DNA from: Alphaproteobacteria bacterium
GTDB lineage: Bacteria; Pseudomonadota; Alphaproteobacteria; Sphingomonadales; SMXR01
Assembly (NCBI GenBank): GCA_004356215.1
Contig: SMXR01000013.1
Coordinates: 1-14,005, forward strand
Length of the DNA: 14,005 nt
Direction of reading: 5' to 3'
Shown: piece after piece, positions 6,322 through 13,222 of the stretch
How the letters are laid out: each line of letters starts with the position of its first letter
How positions within the stretch are numbered: position 1 is the stretch's first letter
Notes under the pieces: generated by a model
Database searches by the model: none
Told to the model about the DNA's origin: nothing
The model's input: only the letters and a program-made list of their open reading frames with translations
Position numbers and translations under genes: made by a program

Positions 6322-6879
6322 CTATTTTTTAAACGGCATCTGGAACCCGGCAAGAAGCGCCTTGGCTTCCTTGTCGGACCGTGCCGTTGTACAAATTACG
6401 ATATCCATTCCGCGGATGTCTTCCACGGTATCATAATCAATTTCCGGGAATACGATTTGCTCCTTCAGGCCCAGCGCAAAATTGCCGTTGCCATCAAAGC
6501 TTTTCCCGCTTAAGCCCCTGAAATCCCTCACCCGGGGCAGGGCTACCGTTACCAACCGGTCGAGGAATTCAAACATCCTGTTGGCCCTGAGCGTGACCTT
6601 AACGCCAACCGCCTGGCCTTCCCTGAGCTTGAAGTTGGCGATCGAATGCTTGGCCTTGGTGACGACCGGCTTCTGGCCGGCGATCAGGGTTATTTCTTCA
6701 TGGGCCTTCTGGATTTTTTTCTTGTCGGTTATGGCCTCGCCAACGCCCATGTTGATGACAATCTTTTCCAGCTTGGGTACTTCCATCAGGTTCTTGTATT
6801 CGAACTCTTTCATCAGTTCAGGAACCAAAACCTTTTGGTATTTTTCCTTCAGCCGTGGTGTGTATTTTGCCTCAGCCAT
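6322..6879 (-). CDS. rplE: 50S ribosomal protein L5
   Basis: L5 binds 5S rRNA in the central protuberance and touches the P-site tRNA and S13. The 185-residue product shows PRLKEKYQKVLVPELMKEF (about 8-26), LEKIVINMGVGEA (37-49), the GQKPVVTKAKHSIANFKLREG signature (68-88) and the end segment DIRGMDIVICTTARSDKEAKALL. Length is normal. The ATG at 6879 lies inside the end of rplX: the genes share eight bases (ATGGCTGA), so translation of L5 is probably coupled to L24, a junction widely conserved in spc operons. Confidence 0.98.
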   Translation of the reverse strand: MAEAKYTPRLKEKYQKVLVPELMKEFEYKNLMEVPKLEKIVINMGVGEAITDKKKIQKAHEEITLIAGQKPVVTKAKHSIANFKLREGQAVGVKVTLRANRMFEFLDRLVTVALPRVRDFRGLSGKSFDGNGNFALGLKEQIVFPEIDYDTVEDIRGMDIVICTTARSDKEAKALLAGFQMPFKK

Positions 6880-7198
6880 CGATCATCTCCCCGGATCTTT
6901 TTGCGATCCTTACTTTTGAGCCGTCTGCTAAAAACTTGTAACCAACGCGGGTGGCCTTGCCGTCCCTGGGGTCTTCAACCGCCAGGTTTGAAATCTGGAT
7001 CGGAAGTTCCTTTTCAATAATACCGCCGGGGTTTGCCTGGCTTGGTCTGGTGTGGCGTTTGACCCGATTTACGCCGCTGACAATGGCCTTGCCCTTGGCC
7101 GGAAACATTTTAAGAACTTCCCCGCGCTTGCCCTTGTCCTTGCCTGCCAGAACGATAACCTTATCGCCTTTTTTCATTTTCAGTTTCACGTTCGCCAT
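6872..7198 (-). CDS. rplX: 50S ribosomal protein L24
   Basis: L24 is an early assembly initiator of the large subunit near the tunnel exit. The 108-residue product has an N-terminal KOW motif, KKGDKVIVLAGKDKGKRGEV (about 8-27), then NRVKRHTRPSQANPGGI (42-58) and the family's closing VGYKFLADGSKVRIAKRSGE. I chose ATG at 7198, which shares its A with the rplN stop (TGATG); the perfect GGAGG at 7206-7210 is seven bases upstream. An in-frame GTG at 7201 would add one residue at a poor four-base spacing. The gene overlaps rplE by eight bases at its end. Confidence 0.97.
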   Translation of the reverse strand: MANVKLKMKKGDKVIVLAGKDKGKRGEVLKMFPAKGKAIVSGVNRVKRHTRPSQANPGGIIEKELPIQISNLAVEDPRDGKATRVGYKFLADGSKVRIAKRSGEMIDG

Positions 7199-7566
7199 CA
7201 CAACACCTCCGGTGCCAGAGAAATAATTTTCATGTGGTTCTTGGCCCGCAGTTCACGCACAACCGGGCCAAAAATACGGGTTCCAATCGGCTCCAGGGCA
7301 TTGTTCACCAGAACCGCTGCATTGTGATCAAAGCGGATCACGGTGCCGTCAGCGCGTTGGATGTCCTTGGCGGTGCGAACCACGACAGCACGGTGAATAT
7401 CACCTTTTTTAACCTTGCCGCGGGGGATCGCCTCTTTAATGCTGACAACAATAATATCGCCAACACCGGCGGTCCGGCGTTTTGAACCTCCGAGTACCTT
7501 GATGCATTGCACCCGCTTGGCGCCCGAGTTGTCGGCGACTTCCAAATTTGTTTGCATCTGAATCAT
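7198..7566 (-). CDS. rplN: 50S ribosomal protein L14
   Basis: L14 is a beta-barrel protein on the 50S interface face; it forms an inter-subunit bridge and is the docking site of the silencing factor RsfS. The 122 residues match the family's standard length. Visible motifs are MIQMQTNLEVADNSGAKR (1-18), the DIIVVSIKEAIPRGKVKKGDIHRAVVVRT stretch in pieces (about 37-65) and the C-terminal GTRIFGPVVRELRAKNHMKIISLAPEVL. ATG at 7566 has AAGGA eight bases upstream. First gene of the classical spc block, 36 nt after rpsQ; no promoter or terminator was recognised in that gap, so the S10 and spc blocks are probably one transcript. Confidence 0.99.
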   Translation of the reverse strand: MIQMQTNLEVADNSGAKRVQCIKVLGGSKRRTAGVGDIIVVSIKEAIPRGKVKKGDIHRAVVVRTAKDIQRADGTVIRFDHNAAVLVNNALEPIGTRIFGPVVRELRAKNHMKIISLAPEVL

Positions 7567-7602
7567 TATTCTATTCCTTACTCTTGCAGGCTTGGGGCCG
7601 CT

Positions 7603-7836
7603 TTAGGCCTTGCCCAGCACATACCAGGTCTTGTTTTTCGAAATCGGCCGGCATTCTTTAATGCGCACCTTGTCGCCTTCATGAAAGGCGTTCTTTTCAT
7701 CGTGGGCGCTGTATTTTTTTGTGCGCCGAATAATTTTTTGCATCAGCGGGTGCTTGAAGCGGCGTTCAACCAATACGGTGACCGTCTTTTCAGCCTTGTC
7801 GCTGACTACTACCCCTGAAAGAACTCGTTTTGGCAT
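7603..7836 (-). CDS. rpsQ: 30S ribosomal protein S17
   Basis: S17 is an OB-fold primary 16S rRNA-binding protein of the 30S body. The 77-residue product begins MPKRVLSGVVVSDKAEKTVTV and carries ERRFKHPLMQKIIRRTKKYSAHDE in the middle (about 25-48) and GDKVRIKECRPISKNKTW (55-72), the family signature. It is slightly shorter than the E. coli protein but complete. ATG at 7836 has GGAG eight bases upstream, in a 13-nt gap after rpmC. Confidence 0.98.
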   Translation of the reverse strand: MPKRVLSGVVVSDKAEKTVTVLVERRFKHPLMQKIIRRTKKYSAHDEKNAFHEGDKVRIKECRPISKNKTWYVLGKA

Positions 7837-7849
7837 GTCCTATTCTCCG

Positions 7850-8314
7850 TTATTTCTTGGCCGCTTTTGCCGGCGCTTTCTTGGCCGCCTTTTTCGCGGG
7901 TTTCTTTTCTTTTGCGTCTTTTGCGGCGGTGGCACCCTTGGCAGCCGCTTTTGCAGCCTTTTTAGGGGCGACTTTTTTCGCCGGAGCCTTTTTGGCAGCC
8001 ACTTTCTTGGCGGCAGCTTTCTTGGGCTCCTCCGCCTTTTTCTCGACTTTTTTCTCGACCTTCTTTGCGGCTTTTTTCACCGTCTTTACCGGGGCCGGCT
8101 TGGCGGCTTTTGCCGGAGCCTCTATGGCTTTCGCGGCCAGCGTCATAATCGTCTTGACGCGGGCAATATCGCGGCGGACAATTTTCACCCGGGCGGTTTT
8201 TTCCAACTGCCCGCTGGCCTTTTGAAAGCGCAGGTTAAACTGCTCTTTTTTAAGGTTGCTAAGCATGCCGGAAAGTTCGTCCGGGGTTTTATGTCTCAAA
8301 TCCATTGCTTTCAT
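7850..8314 (-). CDS. rpmC: 50S ribosomal protein L29 with H1-like basic tail
   Basis: L29 sits beside L23 at the polypeptide tunnel exit. Residues 1-64 are an ordinary L29: MKAMDLRHKTPDELSGML, then LKKEQFNLRFQKASGQLEKT (21-40) and the IVRRDIARVKTIM signature (45-57). The family is normally about 60-70 residues; this product has 154. Residues 65-154 are almost only Ala, Lys, Pro, Val and a few Glu, with repeated AKKA, KKVE and PAKK units, resembling bacterial histone-H1-like tails. The reading frame is unbroken and rpsQ follows after 13 nt, so this is an extension, not a separate gene. ATG at 8314 has AGGT about nine bases upstream; an internal ATG at 8305 is less well placed. The tail could bind RNA; no function is shown by the sequence. 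Confidence 0.95.
   Translation of the reverse strand: MKAMDLRHKTPDELSGMLSNLKKEQFNLRFQKASGQLEKTARVKIVRRDIARVKTIMTLAAKAIEAPAKAAKPAPVKTVKKAAKKVEKKVEKKAEEPKKAAAKKVAAKKAPAKKVAPKKAAKAAAKGATAAKDAKEKKPAKKAAKKAPAKAAKK
8040..8059. repeat. Short 12-bp-spaced direct repeat in the rpmC tail
   Basis: TTCTCGAC occurs at 8040-8047 and again at 8052-8059, twelve bases apart, within a T-rich context. On the coding strand it encodes consecutive KKVE units of the L29 tail. The rest of the tail is repetitive at the residue level but more diverged in bases. Confidence 0.7.
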
Positions 8315-8339
8315 TACGCTTACCTAATCTTCGATTGTC

Positions 8340-8750
8340 TTATTTCATCCGCTCTACAAAGCGGGTGGAAATTGGTAACTTGGCGGCGGCGCGCTCAAAG
8401 GCTGCGCGGGCCAGTTCAAGCGAAACCCCATCCATCTCAAACATGATGCGGCCCGGCTTGACCCGGCAGGCCCAAAATTCAGTCGATCCCTTGCCCTTGC
8501 CCATACGCACTTCGGTCGGCTTCTTTGAGACCGGCACGTCCGGGAAAATCCTGATCCAGACCTTGCCGGTACGTTTAATGTGCCGGGTCATGGCGCGCCG
8601 CGCGGCTTCAATCTGGCGTGCGGTGATCCGCCCAGGGGCTGTCGCCTTCAGGCCAAAGGTGCCGAAATTCAAGGTGTAGCCGCCTTTGGCGTTACCATGA
8701 ATGCGGCCCTTATGAGCCTTGCGAAACTTGGTTTTTTTCGGTTGCAACAT
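8340..8750 (-). CDS. rplP: 50S ribosomal protein L16
   Basis: L16 organises the A-site tRNA pocket of the large subunit and is needed for peptidyl transfer. The 136-residue product is standard in length: MLQPKKTKFRKAHKGR (1-16), LKATAPGRITARQIEAARRAMTRHIKRTGKVWIRIFP in pieces (about 33-69), the signature region VRMGKGKGSTEFWACRVKPG (77-96) and ARAAFERAAAKLPISTRFV near the end. ATG at 8750 is preceded by TAGGG, and rpsC ends 18 nt upstream. Standard neighbours on both sides. Confidence 0.99.
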   Translation of the reverse strand: MLQPKKTKFRKAHKGRIHGNAKGGYTLNFGTFGLKATAPGRITARQIEAARRAMTRHIKRTGKVWIRIFPDVPVSKKPTEVRMGKGKGSTEFWACRVKPGRIMFEMDGVSLELARAAFERAAAKLPISTRFVERMK

Positions 8751-8768
8751 TGCTTTACCCTATTCTTC

Positions 8769-9485
8769 CTAGCGCCGTTTATCGCGGCCCGGGGGCCTCA
8801 TCGGCCCGCCGCTGGTTTGCAGTTCCTGGGCCCTCTTGTCGTGGGCCATCGGATCGTTTTCCATAATCTCGCCGCGGAACACCCATACCTTGACCCCGCA
8901 ACAGCCGTAGGCGGTGTGGGCGGTGGTTTCGGCATAATCAATATCGGCCCGAAACGTGTGAAGCGGCACCCGGCCCTCGCGGTACCATTCCTTCCGGGCA
9001 ATTTCAGCACCGCCAAGGCGGCCGCCGCAGTTCACCCGAATGCCTTCTGCGCCAAGCCGCATTGCGCCTTGCATGGCGCGCTTCATGGCGCGGCGGAACG
9101 AAACCCGGCGTTCCAGCTGCTGGGCAATGCCATCGCTGATCAGCTGGGCGTCAATTTCAGGCTTCCTGATCTCGACAATATTCAGGTTGACTTCGCTTTC
9201 ACACAGGTCCGCGACCTTTTTGCGCAAGCGTTCAATATCGGCGCCTTTTTTGCCGATAATGATGCCCGGGCGCGCGGTATAAATCGTAATGTGGGCCTTT
9301 TTCGCGGGACGTTCGATAATCACCTTGGAAATTGCCGCCTGCTTCAATTCCTTCATCAGGAATGCGCGGATCTTGAGATCCTCATGCAACAATTCGCCGT
9401 AGCTTTCGCCCTCGGCATACCAGCGTGAATCCCAGGTCCGGTTAATACCGAGACGCAGGCTGATTGGGTTTACTTTTTGACCCAT
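8769..9485 (-). CDS. rpsC: 30S ribosomal protein S3
   Basis: S3 forms part of the mRNA entry channel on the 30S head. The 238-residue product begins MGQKVNPISLRLGINRTWDSRW, has a type II KH domain with GIIIGKKGADIE (74-85), and the C-terminal signature region GIRVNCGGRLGGAEIARKEWYREGRVPLHT (in pieces, roughly 147-176). The Arg-rich end GPMRPPGRDKRR is common in this family. Its ATG at 9485 shares one base with the rplV stop (TAATG), a coupled junction. Confidence 0.99.
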   Translation of the reverse strand: MGQKVNPISLRLGINRTWDSRWYAEGESYGELLHEDLKIRAFLMKELKQAAISKVIIERPAKKAHITIYTARPGIIIGKKGADIERLRKKVADLCESEVNLNIVEIRKPEIDAQLISDGIAQQLERRVSFRRAMKRAMQGAMRLGAEGIRVNCGGRLGGAEIARKEWYREGRVPLHTFRADIDYAETTAHTAYGCCGVKVWVFRGEIMENDPMAHDKRAQELQTSGGPMRPPGRDKRR

Positions 9486-9865
9486 TATTCTTGCTCCTCA
9501 ACTTCGCGTACGACTATACGCAAACGGCTAAATGGTTTCATGATCCGGTTGGCCCGGCCGCGGGCCCTGATGCTGATCCGTTTCATGACCAGAGACTTGC
9601 CAACGCTGGCTTCGGCGATGACCAGCTGGTCAACATCAAGTGAATGGTTGTTTTCCGCATTGGCGACCGCCGACTGCAGAACTTTTTTAACGTCCCGGGC
9701 TGCTTTCTTGCGGTTGAAATCAAGCGAGGCCAGGGCCGCTTCGACCTTCATGCCGCGAATGGTTTCGGCCACCAGGTTAAGCTTTTGCGGTGACCCTCTC
9801 AAAAGTTTCGCCACCGCCATCGCCTCGTTATCCTTCAAGCGCCGTTCCTGTTTTGCTTTAGACAT
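9485..9865 (-). CDS. rplV: 50S ribosomal protein L22
   Basis: L22 lines the polypeptide exit tunnel; its beta-hairpin forms the constriction with L4 and is a site of macrolide resistance mutations. The 126-residue product has RGSPQKLNLVAETIRGMKVEAALASLDF in pieces (about 24-51), the AVANAENNHSLDVDQLVIAEASVGK hairpin-flanking region (68-92) and RISIRARGRANRIMKP (96-111). The N-terminus MSKAKQERRLKDNEA fits alphaproteobacteria. The ATG at 9865 overlaps the end of rpsS by eight bases (ATGTCTAA). Confidence 0.98.
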   Translation of the reverse strand: MSKAKQERRLKDNEAMAVAKLLRGSPQKLNLVAETIRGMKVEAALASLDFNRKKAARDVKKVLQSAVANAENNHSLDVDQLVIAEASVGKSLVMKRISIRARGRANRIMKPFSRLRIVVREVEEQE

Positions 9866-10151
9866 CTTCGCTACTCACCTTCTTCGATCTCTTGTCAGAG
9901 GTATGGCCCCAGAAGGTCCGCGTCGGGGAAAATTCACCGAGCTTGTGACCGACCATCTCCTCGGTAACAAACACCGGGATAAACTTGTGGCCGTTGTACA
10001 CGTTGAACGTCAGGCCAACGAACTGGGGCACAATGGTTGAGCGCCGTGACCAGGTTTTGATTGGTCTATTTTTTCCTGCTTCCTGCGCCGTCTCTGCCTT
10101 TTTCAGCAGATAAAGATCAACAAACGGGCCTTTCCAGACTGAACGCGCCAT
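9858..10151 (-). CDS. rpsS: 30S ribosomal protein S19
   Basis: S19 binds the 16S rRNA in the 30S head together with S13. The 97-residue product begins MARSVWKGPFVDLYLLKKAE and carries IKTWSRRSTIVPQFVGLTFNVYNGHKFIPV in pieces (about 31-60) and MVGHKLGEFSPTRTFWGH (66-83), the family signature. It is a few residues longer than E. coli S19 at the C-terminus (KRSKKVSSEDV). The ATG at 10151 is six bases after rplB; AGAAGG within the rplB end acts as its Shine-Dalgarno. Confidence 0.99.
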   Translation of the reverse strand: MARSVWKGPFVDLYLLKKAETAQEAGKNRPIKTWSRRSTIVPQFVGLTFNVYNGHKFIPVFVTEEMVGHKLGEFSPTRTFWGHTSDKRSKKVSSEDV

Positions 10152-10157
10152 ATCGCT

Positions 10158-10994
10158 TTACCTTCTCTTCTTCTGATGCCTGGAGCGAATGATATATTTG
10201 TCGCTGGCTTTGTTACTGCGGGTTTTCTTGCCCTTGGTCGATTTACCCCACGGCGTGACCGGATGACGGCCGCCTGAAGTGCGCCCTTCACCACCGCCGT
10301 GCGGATGATCGACCGGGTTCATGGCGACACCGCGGACACTGGGGCGTCTGCCCTTCCAGCGGTTACGGCCAGCCTTGGCAAGCGTGATGTTCTGGTTGTC
10401 AGGGTTGGAGACGGCACCAATGGTGGCCATACACTCACCGCGGACAATGCGTTGTTCGCCCGACATTAATTTCAAAATCGCATACCCGGCATCACGGCCA
10501 ACCAGCTGGACATAGGTGCCGGCGGCGCGGGCGATCTGGCCGCCCTTGCCCGGTTTCAGTTCAATATTATGAACAATTGTGCCAATTGGCATGCTTTCCA
10601 GCGGCATCGCGTTGCCGGGCTGAATGTCAACTTTTTCACCGGCGATAATCTTGTCGCCGGGGCCGATGCGTTGCGGCGCCAGGATATAGGAAAGCTCACC
10701 GTCATCATATTTTATCAGGGCAATAAAGCCGGACCGGTTGGGATCGTATTCGATCCGCTCGACGGTCGCAGAGATATCCCATTTGCGCCGCTTGAAGTCG
10801 ATCATGCGGTAAGCCCGCTTGTGACCGCCGCCACGCCTGCGCGCGGTGATACGGCCCTTGTTGTTGCGGCCACCCGACTTGGTCAGGCCTTCGGTCAGGG
10901 TTTTCACCGGCTTGCCCTTGTAAAGGGCTGAACGGTCAACCAGAACAAGTCCGCGCTGCGAAGATGTTACCGGTTTGTATTGTTTCAAAGCCAT
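10158..10994 (-). CDS. rplB: 50S ribosomal protein L2
   Basis: L2 is a primary 23S rRNA-binding protein required for subunit association and peptidyl-transferase activity. The 278-residue product begins MALKQYKPVTSSQRG, has KTLTEGLTKSGGRNNKGRIT (31-50) and RRRGGGHKRAYRMIDF (52-67), an SH3-like middle, and the C-terminal signature NPVDHPHGGGEG (226-237) with the conserved histidine near residue 230. The start was set at ATG 10994 because the family N-terminus begins there and GGGGTG lies upstream; a longer reading to 11021 would add nine unconserved residues inside rplW. The rplW stop is only four bases upstream. Confidence 0.99.
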   Translation of the reverse strand: MALKQYKPVTSSQRGLVLVDRSALYKGKPVKTLTEGLTKSGGRNNKGRITARRRGGGHKRAYRMIDFKRRKWDISATVERIEYDPNRSGFIALIKYDDGELSYILAPQRIGPGDKIIAGEKVDIQPGNAMPLESMPIGTIVHNIELKPGKGGQIARAAGTYVQLVGRDAGYAILKLMSGEQRIVRGECMATIGAVSNPDNQNITLAKAGRNRWKGRRPSVRGVAMNPVDHPHGGGEGRTSGGRHPVTPWGKSTKGKKTRSNKASDKYIIRSRHQKKRR

Positions 10995-10998
10995 CTCA

Positions 10999-11292
10999 TT
11001 ACACCCCTGTGGTGACATCAATGGTGCTGCTTTCGGCCAGCGTCACCATTGCTTTTTTGGTTTCAGGACGGCGTCCCTTGATGCCACGAAAACCTTTGAT
11101 CTTGCCTTGCTGGCGCAGGGTGTTGACCTTGGTAACCTTGACATTGAAGAGGCCTTCAACGGCTTCCTTGATGTCTTTTTTGGTGGCATCCATCGCAACA
11201 AAAAAGGTGACCTGGTTGTGTTCGGACCCGAGCGTCGCCTTTTCGGTGATCACCGGGCTCAGGATCGTCTCATAATGTTTTAGTGAGCTCAT
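10999..11292 (-). CDS. rplW: 50S ribosomal protein L23
   Basis: L23 surrounds the tunnel exit and is the docking site for trigger factor and SRP. The 97-residue product shows HYETILSPVITEKATLGSEHNQVTFFV in pieces (about 6-32), DATKKDIKEAVEGLFNVKVTKVNTL (35-59) and the basic loop KGRRPETKKAMVTL near the end. Length is normal. The ATG at 11292 overlaps the rplD TGA by four bases (ATGA), the classical coupled stop-start. L29, its ribosomal neighbour, has an unusual basic tail in this genome. Confidence 0.98.
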   Translation of the reverse strand: MSSLKHYETILSPVITEKATLGSEHNQVTFFVAMDATKKDIKEAVEGLFNVKVTKVNTLRQQGKIKGFRGIKGRRPETKKAMVTLAESSTIDVTTGV

Positions 11293-11909
11293 TTGAACCG
11301 CTCCTCCAGGTTTTTGACCGCACCGGTGGTCATGACCAGCACATCGCGGCGCAAAATGTCATAAACATTCAGGCCCTGGCTTGGCAGCACGTCGACGTTG
11401 GGAATGTTTGATAATGCCAGCTTGAAATTCTTGTTCACTTCAGCACCATCAACAAAAAGGGCGTTGCTGACCCCAAGCTTTTTCAGCTTTTTGACCAAGT
11501 CAGCGGTTTTGCCGGCTTTCAGATCGATATTCTCGAGGACCATCAGCTTTTTGTCGGCGGCCTTGACGGAAAGAGCGGTTTTCAAACCCAGCGCCCTGAC
11601 TTTTTTCGGCAAATCAAAGCCGTGATCGCGCGGGATCGGGCCAAAAGCGCGGCCGCCGCCGATAAAAATGTTGGTCTTGCGGTTGCCATGACGGGCGGTG
11701 CCGCCACCCTTTTGCCTGCCAACACGCTTGGTGGTGCCGACAATGTCGCTGCGGAATTTCACCGCATGGGTGCCGGCGCGGCGTTTGGCCAGTTGCCAGT
11801 TGACAACCCGGTGCAGGATATCAGCACGGGCTTCAAGACCGAAGATATCTTTCTTCAGCTCAATCTGGCCGGCTTTGCTGCCATCAAGTTTCAGTACGTC
11901 GGTTTTCAT
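11289..11909 (-). CDS. rplD: 50S ribosomal protein L4
   Basis: L4 forms the tunnel constriction with L22; in E. coli it also represses the S10 operon by acting on the S10 leader and stimulates RNase-E regulation. The 206-residue product has the extended tunnel loop GTTKRVGRQKGGGTARHGNRKT (about 58-79, positions given in place of full motif) followed by GGGRAFGPIPRDHGFDLPKK, and the C-terminal Rossmann-like segment GLNVYDILRRDVLVMT. Length is normal. The ATG at 11909 is only three bases after the rplC stop (TAG AAA ATG). No S10-type leader is visible because rpsJ follows tuf directly, so the E. coli L4 feedback cannot be assumed. Confidence 0.98.
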   Translation of the reverse strand: MKTDVLKLDGSKAGQIELKKDIFGLEARADILHRVVNWQLAKRRAGTHAVKFRSDIVGTTKRVGRQKGGGTARHGNRKTNIFIGGGRAFGPIPRDHGFDLPKKVRALGLKTALSVKAADKKLMVLENIDLKAGKTADLVKKLKKLGVSNALFVDGAEVNKNFKLALSNIPNVDVLPSQGLNVYDILRRDVLVMTTGAVKNLEERFK

Positions 11910-11912
11910 TTT

Positions 11913-12854
11913 CTATTCCTTGCCCTTGTCTTCTGCGTCTTCCGCTTTTTCTTCAACTTTCTCTGCGGGCGCTTCAGGCTTGTCTTCGCCTTTTTCTTCA
12001 ACTTTTTCTTCGGCCTTGGCCTCTTTTTCAGGGGCTTTGGCTGCTTCAGCCGGTGCTTCAGACTTGGCTTCCTCTACTTTAGCCTCTACTTTAGCCTCTA
12101 CTTTAGCCTCTGTGGCTTCAACCTTGGCCTCTTCGGCCGGAGCGTCTACTGCATCTTCGACAATTTCTTCTTCGGCCTTGTCGCCCTTGAGGCCGGCAGG
12201 CATCGGGGCATCTTTCGGCAGCGGCTTTTTAATGGCGTCCGAGATCAAAACCCAACCGCCCTTGGAGCCTGGAACCGCGCCCTTGATCAAAATCAGGCCT
12301 TCATCGGGGATGGTGCGAACCACTTCAAGGTTTTGGGTGGTAACCCGCTCGGCGCCCATGTGACCGGCCATTTTTTTGCCTTTGAAAACCCTGCCCGGGT
12401 CCTGGCATTGACCGGTAGAACCGAGCGAACGATGCGATACCGAAACCCCGTGGGACGCCTTGAGACCGCTAAAATTGTGACGTTTCATGGCGCCGGCAAA
12501 GCCTTTACCAATGCTGGTGCCGGCAACGTCGACGAACTGGCCTTCGACGAAGTGGCTGGTCCTAAGCTCGGCGCCAACATCAACCATGGCATCTTCGCTG
12601 ACGCGGAATTCGACAACCTTCTTCTTAGGCGTAACCTTGGCCTTTTTGTATTGGCCGATTTGCGCCTTGTTGACGTTCTTGATCTTGGCGGACCCAACCC
12701 CGAGACGCAGCGCGGTATAGCCGTCGCGCTCAAGCGTCCGGTGGCCAACCACCTGGCAGCCGTCAACCCTGATCATGGTGACAGGAATGTTTTTGCCGCT
12801 GTCTTCAAAGACGCGGGTCATCCCAATTTTCTGTCCTATCAATCCGGTTCTCAT
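11913..12854 (-). CDS. rplC: 50S ribosomal protein L3 with long acidic tail
   Basis: L3 is an early-assembly 23S rRNA-binding protein reaching the peptidyl-transferase centre. The core (1 to about 220) is normal: MRTGLIGQKIGMTRVFEDSG, HNFSGLKASHGVSVSHRS (126-143), GSTGQCQDPGRVFKGKKMAG (145-164; the Gln of GQ is the site methylated by PrmB in E. coli) and LILIKGAVPGSKGGWVLI (187-204). The whole is 313 residues against about 210 in E. coli. Residues 226-313 are a Glu/Ala/Lys tail with clearly more acidic than basic residues and VEAK-type repeats. The frame is open to a clean TAG and rplD begins three bases later. ATG at 12854, 21 nt after rpsJ. Tail function unknown. Confidence 0.95.
   Translation of the reverse strand: MRTGLIGQKIGMTRVFEDSGKNIPVTMIRVDGCQVVGHRTLERDGYTALRLGVGSAKIKNVNKAQIGQYKKAKVTPKKKVVEFRVSEDAMVDVGAELRTSHFVEGQFVDVAGTSIGKGFAGAMKRHNFSGLKASHGVSVSHRSLGSTGQCQDPGRVFKGKKMAGHMGAERVTTQNLEVVRTIPDEGLILIKGAVPGSKGGWVLISDAIKKPLPKDAPMPAGLKGDKAEEEIVEDAVDAPAEEAKVEATEAKVEAKVEAKVEEAKSEAPAEAAKAPEKEAKAEEKVEEKGEDKPEAPAEKVEEKAEDAEDKGKE
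12071..12111. repeat. In-frame 12-bp tandem repeats in the rplC tail
   Basis: CCTCTACTTTAG is present three times without change (12071-12082, 12083-12094, 12095-12106) and is followed by the first five bases of a fourth copy. On the coding strand the unit reads as AKVE, giving the VEAKVEAKVEAK stretch near residues 248-263 of L3. The exact base identity suggests recent slippage. Confidence 0.95.
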
Positions 12855-12875
12855 TGCCTTAACTTTCTTCTTTTC

Positions 12876-13190
12876 CTAGCCTTGGACTTTAATCTCGACG
12901 TTCACGCCCGAGGCCAAATCCAGCTTCATCAGCGCATCCACGGTTTGCGGTGTCGGGTCAACGATATCCAGAACCCGTTTGTGGGTCCGGATTTCGAACT
13001 GCTCACGCGATTTTTTATCGATAAATGGCGAGCGCAAAACCGTGAACTTTTGAATCCGGGTTGGCAAAGGTATTGGGCCACGGACAAAAGCCCCGGTGCG
13101 CCTGGCGGTATCGGCAATCTCGTTGGTTGCCTGATCCAGCGCCCGGTGATCAAAAGCCTTCAGGCGTATGCGGATATTTTGCGTTTCCAT
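12876..13190 (-). CDS. rpsJ: 30S ribosomal protein S10
   Basis: S10 is a 30S head protein; as NusE it also joins the transcription antitermination complex and links RNA polymerase to ribosomes through NusG. The 104-residue product has QNIRIRLKAFDHRALDQAT (about 4-22), RRTGAFVRGPIPLPTRIQKFTVLRSP (30-55, the family signature in pieces), KKSREQFEIRTHKRVLDIVDPTP and ends DLASGVNVEIKVQG. The METQ start is slightly longer than the E. coli form, as in alphaproteobacteria. ATG at 13190 lies 32 nt after tuf with no recognisable promoter or hairpin leader between them, so S10-block transcription probably starts upstream of tuf, outside the window. Confidence 0.99.
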   Translation of the reverse strand: METQNIRIRLKAFDHRALDQATNEIADTARRTGAFVRGPIPLPTRIQKFTVLRSPFIDKKSREQFEIRTHKRVLDIVDPTPQTVDALMKLDLASGVNVEIKVQG

Positions 13191-13222
13191 TTTCTTTGCT
13201 TTCCCAGTTAAGTCCTGATCAG

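Noticed and set aside
7721..8446. 241-codon open frame on the plus strand opposite rpsQ and rpmC
   Set aside because: Its Phe/Leu/Gly-rich translation mirrors the Lys/Ala codons of the L29 tail; stop codons are rare there only because of base composition.
10995..11021. Nine-residue N-terminal extension of L2
   Set aside because: It lies within the end of rplW and does not match the L2 family start, which begins at MALKQYKP.
11622..13211. 529-codon open frame on the plus strand opposite rplD, rplC and rpsJ
   Set aside because: It is antisense to three certain genes. Its low-complexity Phe/Leu/Gly composition is what the reverse reading of the Glu/Ala/Lys tail gives, and it has no family resemblance or plausible ribosome-binding site.
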